DNA of 10,538 nt from assembly GCA_031269165.1 (NCBI GenBank), contig JAISZQ010000013.1:1-10538 (forward strand), written 5' to 3'. A program made the position numbers and the translations under genes. Shown piece by piece: positions 1 to 4,642 of the stretch (positions are counted from its first letter, which is position 1; each line of letters opens with the position of its first letter). The notes beneath the pieces are model-generated. The model was given only the letters and a program-made list of their open reading frames with translations. It was not told the origin of the DNA and did no database searches. This DNA is from Spirochaetaceae bacterium (GTDB lineage Bacteria; Spirochaetota; Spirochaetia; Treponematales; Breznakiellaceae).

Positions 1-2
1 CC

Positions 3-197
3 AGCAACGCCACATTCGGCCTTACGATGGGCCTGAGCGGCGGATATAAACTGGGGCCGGGGAGCATCATTCTCTCGGTTATGTTTGTGAACGACTTTAA
101 CCCGATTGTGGCCGAGAAGATTGGTGGAAAGAAGGACGTAAAAGCCAACACGCGGCGTTCGCTGAACATCATGGCGGGGTATCAATACTCGCTGTAA
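3..197 (+). CDS. C-terminal end of a probable outer-membrane beta-barrel protein (partial)
   Basis: An open frame enters from the left edge and stops at TAA 195-197, giving the last 64 residues. The sequence alternates glycine/serine-rich turns with short hydrophobic strands (FGLTMGLSGGYKL, then SIILSVMFVNDF, then RRSLNIMAGYQYSL). That is what the closing strands of an outer-membrane beta barrel look like. The last strand ends in YQYSL; barrels often end in an aromatic residue, so the terminal leucine is slightly atypical. No family can be named from this fragment. It lies 76 bp upstream of, and on the same strand as, a second gene start at 274, so the two may once have been co-transcribed. 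Beta-barrel identity is inferred from residue pattern only. Confidence 0.55.
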   Translation, partial: SNATFGLTMGLSGGYKLGPGSIILSVMFVNDFNPIVAEKIGGKKDVKANTRRSLNIMAGYQYSL

Positions 198-207
198 CAA
201 GGGAAAA

Positions 208-235
208 ACCGGCAGATGGTGCGGTGTCTGCCGGT
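208..235 (+). terminator. Stem-loop just after the outer-membrane gene
   Basis: A perfect 9-bp inverted repeat (ACCGGCAGA 208-216, TCTGCCGGT 227-235) with a 10-nt loop begins 10 bp after the stop codon. No T-tract follows, so it is not a classical intrinsic terminator. It could stabilise the 3' end of the mRNA or act as a processing site between this gene and the one starting at 274. Confidence 0.4.
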
Positions 236-247
236 GAAAATTGTAAT

Positions 248-267
248 GCCGGAGAACGGCGAAGGAG
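248..267 (+). promoter_or_regulatory. Hairpin fused to Shine-Dalgarno sequence, copy 1
   Basis: A small stem (GCCG 248-251 with CGGC 257-260, loop GAGAA) is followed with no gap by GAAGGAG (261-267), then 6 nt, then ATG at 274. The same layout with a different stem sequence occurs before 732 and 1558. The stem would sit directly against the ribosome-binding site, so it may tune translation start. Confidence 0.5.
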
Positions 268-273
268 ATTGTG

Positions 274-594
274 ATGAAAAGAGTGCATCTCGTAGTTTTT
301 AGCGTGTGTTGTGTATCACGGGGAGTCTTCGCCGCTACTGGCAGGCAGTCCCCAATTAGGCTTGTCACGGGGGACGTAAGGGAAGGCGGGCGGCGGCCAC
401 CGTCATTGCGAGGAGGCTTGCCGACGAAGCAATCCAGACGGGATTGCGGACAAACGTTTCGCGTTGCCTTCTGGATTGCTTCGTCGCTGACGGCAAGTTG
501 CCGCCTCCTCGCAATGACGGGTGGCTCGCTCGCAATGACGGGCGCATTTGTTCGTGGGGTTGTGGGCCAAAGGCCCGTCGAGGTTCGTGGTTAA
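274..594 (+). pseudogene. Broken exported-protein gene: signal peptide, then repeat sequence
   Basis: ATG 274 has a strong Shine-Dalgarno sequence (GAAGGAG, 6 nt spacing). The first ~20 residues look like a signal peptide: a basic MKR start, a hydrophobic core VHLVVFSVCCV and a possible cleavage after VFA. After about 40 codons the frame enters a palindromic repeat (from 401) and becomes the low-complexity arginine-rich peptide such repeats encode, to a stop at 594. The VFSV core and its DNA (GTTTTTAG then TGTG or CGTG) resemble the start of the lipoprotein gene at 1558, and both have the same leader layout. I infer a decayed paralogue of that lipoprotein whose body was lost. A short secreted peptide is possible but less likely. 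Confidence 0.45.
401..540. repeat. Long palindromic repeat, family A copy 1
   Basis: The outer arms match perfectly over 17 bp (401-417 against 503-519; end sequence CGTCATTGCGAG). The inner arms match over 15 bp (ACGAAGCAATCCAGA 424-438 against 470-484). A second half-end, GCTCGCAATGACG, follows at 528-540. The element is 119 bp, longer than the other copies here, and would fold as one long hairpin. Palindromes with these ends are scattered through many bacterial genomes and behave like non-autonomous REP or MITE elements. No transposase is encoded in the window. Confidence 0.85.
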
Positions 595-618
595 CAGTGA
601 CTAATAATGGAAGATTTT

Positions 619-734
619 GGTAAACGGGAAAAATTATCTGGAGTAACAAAGGTGTTTTCCGCTTTAGGTGGTGACCCTATTTTGTCGGCGGGCATAACCG
701 TGTGCGGAGATTTCCGCGAAGGAGTCGTGATATG
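619..734 (+). promoter_or_regulatory. Orphan leader and start codon of a lost gene, hairpin copy 2
   Basis: This stretch looks like a full gene leader with no gene behind it. It holds a 24-bp box at 619-642 (GGTAAACGG, three A, TTATC, GGA) that matches 1471-1494 before the lipoprotein gene at 20 of 24 positions. It then has a hairpin (GCGGA 704-708, TCCGC 713-717, loop GATT), GAAGGAG directly after it (718-724), and ATG 732-734. Reading on from that ATG gives only MKLL and then the antisense of the truncated PIN gene. I infer that the PIN/antitoxin segment joined here just after the start codon and removed the original gene. Confidence 0.5.
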
Positions 735-737
735 AAA

Positions 738-962
738 CTATTGAGCAAGCCAAAACACGGGGAGGGCGTCCGCCTGTTCAGCGGCTTCTCTCGTGCCGTA
801 TTTCTGGATGAAGCCGTAATAGACTTCCACCAGATTAACGATGCTCATCGAGATGGTGATTTCCCCGGCAACGGCGCGAGCAAGCAAAGCGGCAACTTGG
901 TCAAACGCGGCTTCCTTTTTGAGCAGGGAGATCAGAGCGCAAGCGTCAAAGACGTAGTTCAA
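738..962 (-). pseudogene. Truncated PIN-domain (VapC-like) toxin
   Basis: The 74-residue product begins MNYVFDACALISLL and contains SIVNLVEVYYGF. This is the N-terminal half of a PIN-domain ribonuclease, with the first two acidic active-site residues at Asp6 and Glu46. VapC-type toxins are usually about 130 residues, with further acidic residues in the second half. Here the frame ends at TAG soon after ALPVFWLAQ, so that half and its catalytic residues are missing. The start is TTG (962-960), which overlaps the TGA stop of the upstream antitoxin gene within TTGA, implying translational coupling. Beyond the stop no frame continues a PIN domain; the sequence is instead the leader of another gene. 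The toxin is therefore probably inactive. PIN assignment is confident from the motifs; the inactivity is inferred. Confidence 0.7.
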
Positions 963-1360
963 TCCGCCTCGCCACCTTTCTCGAACAGCCGCCTAAACTG
1001 CGCTTCGTCCAGCGCACGGTCTTTGCGCCGTTCCTCGAAAAGCGCTTCGCTTGAAAAACGGCTGTTCTTTGCCAGATTGCAGGCCGTCTCGATAGCGTCT
1101 TTCAAGTTTTTCTGCGCCTCTTCAAGCGCCTTGTCCTTGCGCCGCATCGCAATAATTTCGTCGCTTGACAGGACACCTTTTGCTATGCCGCGACATTGCT
1201 CGATAGCGTCCCGGACCGTCTCCCGGTGCCGGGTCTCGTCTGCCGAAAACGCGGCTTTCGGGGTAAAGGTGATGGTCGCCGCGCCGGTCGGAAATTCCCG
1301 TGGAATATCAATGGTCACGCGCTGGGTTTCAGGAATTTCAACGGTTTGTTCAAAAGTCAT
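959..1360 (-). CDS. Antitoxin of a PIN-toxin pair, with a duplicated C-terminal segment
   Basis: The 133-residue product starts with a short beta-rich segment (VEIPETQRVTIDIPREFPTGAATITFTP, residues 7-34) of the kind found in AbrB-like or VapB-like DNA-binding antitoxins. Charged helices follow. The tail is a tandem duplication: residues 51-87 and 88-126 align from DAIE through SSDEII.. or SSEALF.. to RRKDKALEEAQ or RRKDRALDEAQ. In VapB proteins this kind of tail binds and blocks the toxin, so there may be two toxin-binding units. ATG 1360 has GGAGG 5 nt upstream and an extended -10 promoter further up. The stop overlaps the PIN gene start. With the partner truncated, this is probably an orphan antitoxin. 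Its family is inferred from context and fold pattern, not from a specific signature. Confidence 0.65.
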   Translation of the reverse strand: MTFEQTVEIPETQRVTIDIPREFPTGAATITFTPKAAFSADETRHRETVRDAIEQCRGIAKGVLSSDEIIAMRRKDKALEEAQKNLKDAIETACNLAKNSRFSSEALFEERRKDRALDEAQFRRLFEKGGEAD

Positions 1361-1365
1361 AACAG

Positions 1366-1388
1366 CCTCCGCGAAGGCAAGTATAGCA
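1366..1388 (-). promoter_or_regulatory. Extended -10 promoter and RBS hairpin of the antitoxin gene
   Basis: On the minus strand TGC-TATACT occupies 1388-1380, an extended -10 element with one mismatch to TATAAT. The predicted transcript starts near 1373, so the leader is only about 13 nt and carries GGAGG (1370-1366). The -35 region (around 1408-1403) is weak, as is common for extended -10 promoters. GCCT/AGGC (loop TCGCGG) could form a small stem over the ribosome-binding site. Confidence 0.55.
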
Positions 1389-1470
1389 TGATAAAGAAGC
1401 GGAGATAAGAGGCGCGCCCTTTTGGGACGAATAGAACAAGGCGCATTGAACAGGGCAAATGAACGAATTG

Positions 1471-1550
1471 GGTAAACGGTAAACGTTATCAGGAAAATTT
1501 CCGGCGAAAGCCGGTAATGATATTTTAATGCTGCAAGAGCAGCGAAGGAG
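1471..1550 (+). promoter_or_regulatory. Leader of the lipoprotein gene: box, two hairpins, Shine-Dalgarno (copy 3)
   Basis: The box at 1471-1494 matches the orphan leader at 619-642 at 20 of 24 positions. It is followed by a GNRA-type hairpin (CCGGC GAAA GCCGG, 1501-1514), an A/T-rich stretch that could hold a -10 (TATTTT 1521-1526), and a second hairpin (GCTGC AAGA GCAGC, 1530-1543). GAAGGAG (1544-1550) begins directly after the second stem, 7 nt before ATG 1558. The same stem/GAAGGAG fusion occurs at 248-267 and 704-724. Confidence 0.5.
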
Positions 1551-1557
1551 AAAACTT

Positions 1558-2181
1558 ATGCAAAAGTTTTTCGTTTTTAGTGTGGCGGCGCTTATCGCGC
1601 TGTCAATGTGCGCGACCAAACCGGTTCCGGTTGTGGTGGTGGGGGGCGAGACGCCTCAGGCGGCTTCATCGGGCTCAATGAGCGCGGGGTTGAGCGGGGT
1701 TCCAAAATTCGTGAACGACGCCTACCTCAACGCTTCCGAGGACGTGCTTATCGGGGTCGGTAACTACAAGATCGGCAACGATATGTCCCGGATGGGCACG
1801 GGCAAGACCTATGCGGAAACGCGGGCACGGGCCGACCTGGCGCGGCAGTTGACTTCCATCGTGAAAAACATGGTGAACGACTACTCGGCGACCAGCGAGA
1901 TTGATCCTGAATCGTCGGTTTCGTTTCAGGAGACCGTTACCCAGACGCTTTCCAAGGCCGAGTTGCGGGGCGCCCGCACGGTGCAGTTGGAACGGGACGA
2001 CAACGGCGTTCTCTGGGTCGTGATGGAGTTCAGCAAGTCCGCTGCCTCCAACGAGGTGAACCAGGCGGTCAACGCGGCAAAACTCGCCGTTCCCAAGGCG
2101 GCCACGTTCAACGCGCTTGAACGCATGGAAGCCGCGTTTAGCAAGGAAGCCGGCGGCGGCCCCGTCCCCGTGGGCGACTGA
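1558..2181 (+). CDS. LPP20-like lipoprotein
   Basis: The 207-residue precursor starts MQKFFVFSVAALIALSMC. A short basic start, a hydrophobic core and a lipobox-like LSMC put the lipidated cysteine at residue 18. Methionine before the cysteine is unusual but fits the relaxed lipoboxes of spirochaetes. After a proline/valine-rich linker, residues ~60-160 fit the LPP20 fold: a strand VLIGVGNYKIG, a long alanine/arginine-rich helix (TYAETRARADLARQLTSIVKN) and a closing strand pair (GVLWVVMEFSK). Such proteins are membrane-anchored and of poorly defined, probably envelope-structural, function. ATG 1558 is chosen over the TTG-like upstream extension because GAAGGAG lies 7 nt before it and the signal peptide begins there. 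The protein ends in a glycine/proline-rich tail. It is the only intact gene of the three sharing this leader. Confidence 0.75.
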   Translation: MQKFFVFSVAALIALSMCATKPVPVVVVGGETPQAASSGSMSAGLSGVPKFVNDAYLNASEDVLIGVGNYKIGNDMSRMGTGKTYAETRARADLARQLTSIVKNMVNDYSATSEIDPESSVSFQETVTQTLSKAELRGARTVQLERDDNGVLWVVMEFSKSAASNEVNQAVNAAKLAVPKAATFNALERMEAAFSKEAGGGPVPVGD

Positions 2182-2191
2182 GGCCCGCGGG

Positions 2192-2280
2192 GTCTTTCTT
2201 TCGGGACGGCGTTGTCTGAAAAGGCGGCGGCGTCCCCTTCGGGGACGAGAAAGACTGTTCCCGCGAGGGGGCTGTCCCCC
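2192..2280 (+). terminator. Nested stem-loops after the lipoprotein gene
   Basis: An outer 8-bp pair (GTCTTTCT 2192-2199, AGAAAGAC 2248-2255) encloses a perfect hairpin, CGTCCCC TTC GGGGACG (2231-2247). An upstream GGGACG (2203-2208) could instead pair with CGTCCC 2231-2236, so two folds exclude each other. A further GGGGG CTGT CCCCC stem follows at 2267-2280. No T-tract is seen. It probably ends or protects the lipoprotein mRNA, and may itself be repeat-derived. Confidence 0.45.
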
Positions 2281-2286
2281 GGCAAT

Positions 2287-2306
2287 TGTTATTGAGAGGA
2301 GAATGT
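2287..2306 (+). repeat. 20-bp direct repeat, left copy
   Basis: The 20 bp that begin TGTTATTGAG and end AGGAGAATGT are identical to 2745-2764. The left copy runs straight into the first palindromic repeat (CATTGCGAG). The repeat includes an AGAGGAG ribosome-binding site, so it is probably a duplicated gene leader rather than a transposition target duplication, which would normally be shorter. Confidence 0.85.
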
Positions 2307-2715
2307 CATTGCGAGCCGCGAAGCGACGAAGCAATCCAGACAGGGATAGCGCATGGATTGCTTCGCTACGCTCGCAATGACGGGGGCCCCCTCGCAACAA
2401 CGCGGAAACCATCGTCATTGCGAACCCGAAGGGTGAAGCAATCCAGACAGGGGGCGTTCTCCCTGGATTGCCGCGCTACGCTCGCAATGACGGGTGGTAA
2501 CGGGCGCAATGACGGGGCATCGTCATTGCGAGGAGGCTTGCCGACGAAGCAATCCAGACGGGGAGCGTTCTCCCTAGATTGCTTCGCTTCGCTCGCAATG
2601 ACGGGTGGGTGACGGGCGCAACGACGCGAGAACCATCGTCATTGCGAACCCGAAGGGTGAAGCAATCCAGACGGGGAGCGTTCTCCCTGGATTGCCGCGC
2701 TACGCTCGCAATGAC
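2305..2715. repeat. Cluster of four to five family A palindromic repeats
   Basis: Four clear copies lie at 2305-2382, 2413-2492, 2521-2603 and 2637-2715, each ~80 bp with TCATTGCGA/TCGCAATGA ends and GCAATCCAG or GATTGC inner arms. Copies at 2413 and 2637 are almost identical over their full length and 224 bp apart, and the preceding copies are ~216 bp apart. The cluster therefore grew by tandem duplication of a two-element unit. All frames through it encode the same serine/arginine-rich pseudo-peptides, so I call no genes here. Confidence 0.9.
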
Positions 2716-2744
2716 AGGGGGTGACGCCTGGGGCGAATGGAACA

Positions 2745-2764
2745 TGTTATTGAGAGGAGAATGT
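2745..2764 (+). repeat. 20-bp direct repeat, right copy
   Basis: Identical to 2287-2306. This copy is followed by ATGAAAAGG, so here the AGGAG in the repeat sits 5 nt before a start codon. This looks like the native position of the leader. Confidence 0.85.
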
Positions 2765-2857
2765 ATGAAAAGGTCGTTTGTGATGAGGGGCAAGATGAGA
2801 AATGAGCGGCGTGGGCGCGGCCCCCTTGCGTTTTCTGCCGGAAGCAGGACATACTGA
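2765..2857 (+). CDS. 30-residue ORF with a good ribosome-binding site, probably a gene remnant
   Basis: ATG 2765 is preceded by AGAGGAG at a normal distance and encodes MKRSFVMRGKMRNERRGRG to a stop at 2857, just 4 nt before the mazE-like start. The peptide is very basic with no recognisable fold. Upstream lies the repeat cluster, and the leader is the 20-bp sequence also found at 2287. It may be the cut-off start of a former gene, or a short leader peptide that couples translation to the toxin-antitoxin pair. I cannot decide between these. Confidence 0.25.
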   Translation: MKRSFVMRGKMRNERRGRGPLAFSAGSRTY

Positions 2858-2861
2858 TTGT
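2826..2861 (+). promoter_or_regulatory. Candidate promoter of the antitoxin-toxin pair
   Basis: TTGCGT (2826-2831) and CATACT (2850-2855) are separated by 18 bp and resemble -35 and -10 boxes. The expected start point is at or next to ATG 2862, so the transcript would have almost no leader. No Shine-Dalgarno sequence precedes that ATG, which fits. Confidence 0.45.
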
Positions 2862-3098
2862 ATGAAAACAACGATTGTTTTAGATACCGAAAGTTTTCGG
2901 GTAGCAGAGCGGGAATCCGCCCAATTGCGGGTGTCCGTGCCGGAGTTTTGTTCACTGGCAATCCGGGAGTTCGCGCAAAACCACCACAAGAGCAGCATCA
3001 CCGAACAGCTCAACGCGGTATATGCGGAGTGCCCGGCGAAAATGGACGAGGATATTTTGCAGGCTCAATATGACAGCCTTGGCGAGGAAGACTGGTAA
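2862..3098 (+). CDS. MazE-type ribbon-helix-helix antitoxin
   Basis: The 78-residue protein begins MKTTIVLDTESF, a ribbon-helix-helix start. The helix pair follows (RESAQLRVSVPEFCSLAIREFAQNH, residues ~17-41). The C-terminal toxin-binding tail, ITEQLNAVYAECPAKMDEDILQAQYDSL..EDW (46-78), is typical of antitoxins next to MazF/PemK toxins. It would bind the operon promoter and neutralise the toxin below. ATG 2862 is preferred to ATG 2802 because the family starts at MKT and a -10-like box sits 6 nt upstream; the extra 20 residues from 2802 look like read-through of non-coding sequence. Its TAA overlaps the toxin's ATG by one base (TAATG). Base composition is visibly more A/T-rich than radA or thiN, which fits a transferred module. 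Confidence 0.8.
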   Translation: MKTTIVLDTESFRVAERESAQLRVSVPEFCSLAIREFAQNHHKSSITEQLNAVYAECPAKMDEDILQAQYDSLGEEDW

Positions 3099-3484
3099 TG
3101 GTCAAGGGTGAAATCTGGTGGGCGGAACTGCCGTCTCCTCGTGGGTCGGAGCCAGCAAAAAAACGCCCGGTGCTGATAGTACAGGGCGATGATTTCAACC
3201 GAAGCAACATCAATACGGTTATTTGCGCGGCGATTACGTCCAACCTGATGCTTGCAGCCGCGCCTCCCAATATTTTGCTCGAAAAGGCACATTCCGGCCT
3301 CAAGCGGACATCGGTAATTAATTTTTCGCAAATCGTAACGGTAGATAAACTTTTTTGTACCCGTCTGGTTGCCATGCTGCCGAAACAATATATAGCCCAA
3401 ATCAACGACAGCCTGAAAACCATTTTTGATATTCCATCGGCCGTCGCATCTGCCCCTATAGATAAGGGAGATAAGAAACAATGA
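3098..3484 (+). CDS. mazF: MazF/PemK-family mRNA interferase toxin
   Basis: The 128-residue product carries the MazF/PemK landmarks: KGEIWWAELPSPRGSEPAKKRPVLIVQ (residues 3-29, with the conserved Arg-Pro-Val at 23-25), the AAITSN strand (44-49) and a TSVINFSQIVTVDK segment (71-84). MazF toxins cut mRNA at short sequences and stop translation when the antitoxin is lost. The length and all key regions are intact, so it should be active. ATG 3098 overlaps the antitoxin stop, giving coupled translation. The last ~15 residues (SAVASAPIDKGDKKQ) form a short polar extension after the fold. The gene is followed at once by palindromic repeats. Confidence 0.9.
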   Translation: MVKGEIWWAELPSPRGSEPAKKRPVLIVQGDDFNRSNINTVICAAITSNLMLAAAPPNILLEKAHSGLKRTSVINFSQIVTVDKLFCTRLVAMLPKQYIAQINDSLKTIFDIPSAVASAPIDKGDKKQ

Positions 3485-3507
3485 AACGGGATCGCCTCCA
3501 TTATTAA
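3481..3507 (+). other. Start-like remnant overlapping the toxin stop
   Basis: ATG 3481 overlaps the toxin's TGA (ATGA) and has AGGGAG 10 nt upstream, but its frame stops after 8 residues (MKRDRLHYY at most). A truncated repeat begins about 12 bp later. It may be the beginning of a third gene of the operon that was lost when the repeat arrived, or chance. Confidence 0.2.
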
Positions 3508-3519
3508 CGCGCGTTGCCC

Positions 3520-3714
3520 ATAGCGACGAAGCAGTCCAGACGGGGGGCGTTCTCCCTGGATTGCCGCGCTACGCTCGCAATGACGGGGGGTGACGGGCGC
3601 AATGACGCGAGAACCGTCGTCATTGCGAGAAGGCGGCAACATAGTTGCCAACGACGAAGCAATCCAGACGAGGGGCGTTCTCCACTGGATTGCCACGCTC
3701 CGCTCGCAATGACG
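3520..3714. repeat. Two family A palindromic repeats
   Basis: Copy 6 (about 3520-3585) lacks its left outer arm, beginning inside at GCGACGAAGCAGTCCAG, but has a complete right arm. Copy 7 (3618-3714) is complete, with a longer left arm that holds a small inverted repeat (GGCAAC ATA GTTGCC, 3634-3648). Together with the next element they fill 3485-3843, where I see no gene. Confidence 0.85.
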
Positions 3715-3726
3715 GGGAGTGACGGG

Positions 3727-3926
3727 CGCAATGGCGGGGGAGTTGCCCGCGATGATGGGGGGGCGTTGCGGGGGGCGGGCCACCCGCAGAGGGGGGTAGC
3801 GTAGGGCGCAAGACCGGAGCGAGGGGGGAGACTTCCCCCCACCTTATTCTTGTGCGTGCTCTGCACCCGTAGGGGGCCCGATGCCCGTCCTCCTTACGAC
3901 ACGCCCAAGTGCCTCCACGGCAGGTG
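3727..3926 (-). repeat. Element E, copy 1 (overlaps the 3' end of thiN)
   Basis: Read on the minus strand the element begins GCCACCTGCCGTGGAGGC, passes a C-rich hairpin zone and CACGCACAAGAATAAGG, then a GGGGGGA AGTC TCCCCCC palindrome and C-rich palindromes, and ends near CGCCATTGCG. The same series of blocks occurs in the opposite orientation at 6092-6300. Its first ~85 bp are translated as the end of thiamine pyrophosphokinase. The rest is non-coding and may serve as the 3' end of that mRNA. Confidence 0.75.
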
Positions 3927-4566
3927 GCGGCAGGTGCGGGTGCAAAACCAGAAACCGGCCGCGTTCGGCTCTGAACACGACCTGTTTTGCAGAGGCGATG
4001 TTACTGATGCCGACCCAGCCTGAATCTATCCGCACCCGGTCAAGCGGCCACTTCAAGCCGTCGCTGGAGGCTTTCCAAGGCCCGCACGCTGCCGGCAGCA
4101 CCGAAACCAGCGTGTTGAGAGGCACACAAAGCGCGAGCGTCCCGCCTTCGTCCACGGCTTGAACGTCCTCGGTATTCGTCACCCAGCGGCGGGGGCACCG
4201 GGGCCGGTCGAACAAGGCGCGCAGAGCCAGCAGGTGGTCAAGCCGCCCGCCGCCGCCGCCAATGAGCACGATGTCCGTACAGCCTTCGTCCCAGAGCAGA
4301 TTGAGCGCGATCTCAGTATCGAGCAGGTCCTTGTCGCGGGGAAAGCGGCGCACCCGTTCGGGCGGGTAACGATCAAGGCGCGACAGATCGGCAAGCGAGT
4401 CCATGTCCCCGACAACCCAATCCGGCTTCACCCCGGCTTCCTCCGCCGTTACCAGCCCCGAATCTGCGGCCACGACAAGGTCCGCCCCGGCGCACAGCGT
4501 TCTGCACAAGGCGGGCGGCGGGGCCAAAGAACCGATAAAAGCGGCGCCATAACGTGGAATGCTCAT
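3844..4566 (-). CDS. thiN: Thiamine pyrophosphokinase
   Basis: This 240-residue enzyme would transfer pyrophosphate from ATP to thiamine, making the cofactor thiamine diphosphate in the cytosol. Family motifs are present in order: AADSG (33-37), VGDMDSL (52-58), FPRDKDLLDTEIAL (75-88) and GGGGGRLDH (103-111) in the catalytic domain, then SSDGLKWPL (167-175) and GWVGISNIAS (183-192) in the thiamine-binding domain. GGAG lies 7 nt before ATG 4566. Family members are usually ~210-220 residues. Here the fold should end near FLVLHP (205-210), and the remaining ~28 residues (from LPPPAVEAL) are encoded by repeat element E, including the stop codon. The gene lies 76 bp downstream of radA on the same strand and is probably co-transcribed with it; the pairing has no obvious functional reason. 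Confidence 0.92.
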   Translation of the reverse strand: MSIPRYGAAFIGSLAPPPALCRTLCAGADLVVAADSGLVTAEEAGVKPDWVVGDMDSLADLSRLDRYPPERVRRFPRDKDLLDTEIALNLLWDEGCTDIVLIGGGGGRLDHLLALRALFDRPRCPRRWVTNTEDVQAVDEGGTLALCVPLNTLVSVLPAACGPWKASSDGLKWPLDRVRIDSGWVGISNIASAKQVVFRAERGRFLVLHPHLPPPAVEALGRVVRRTGIGPPTGAEHAQE

Positions 4567-4642
4567 AGGGTTTCTCCATAAACAGACCCTGTAGCGAGCG
4601 TCTGTTCACCCAGCCGGTTCCTTTTCGTGACGCGCAACGTCG

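Noticed and set aside
2287..2764. The 20-bp direct repeats as a transposon target-site duplication
   Set aside because: Twenty bp is longer than usual target duplications, the repeat contains a ribosome-binding site, and the enclosed DNA encodes no transposase; a duplicated leader explains it better.
2117..2857. Several overlapping open frames of 87-161 codons on both strands through the repeat cluster
   Set aside because: They translate the palindromic repeats themselves (recurring SLRAKRSNP, LDCFASLAMTG-like strings) and lack ribosome-binding sites tied to a real protein start.
2802..2861. Longer MazE-type start at ATG 2802
   Set aside because: The added residues (MSGVGAAPLRFLPEAGHTDC) are not ribbon-helix-helix sequence, and the family begins at MKT.
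2305..3714. Possible CRISPR array because of regularly recurring ~80-bp repeats
   Set aside because: The repeats are themselves full palindromes of varying length, the intervals are irregular and mostly repeat-derived, and no cas gene is present.
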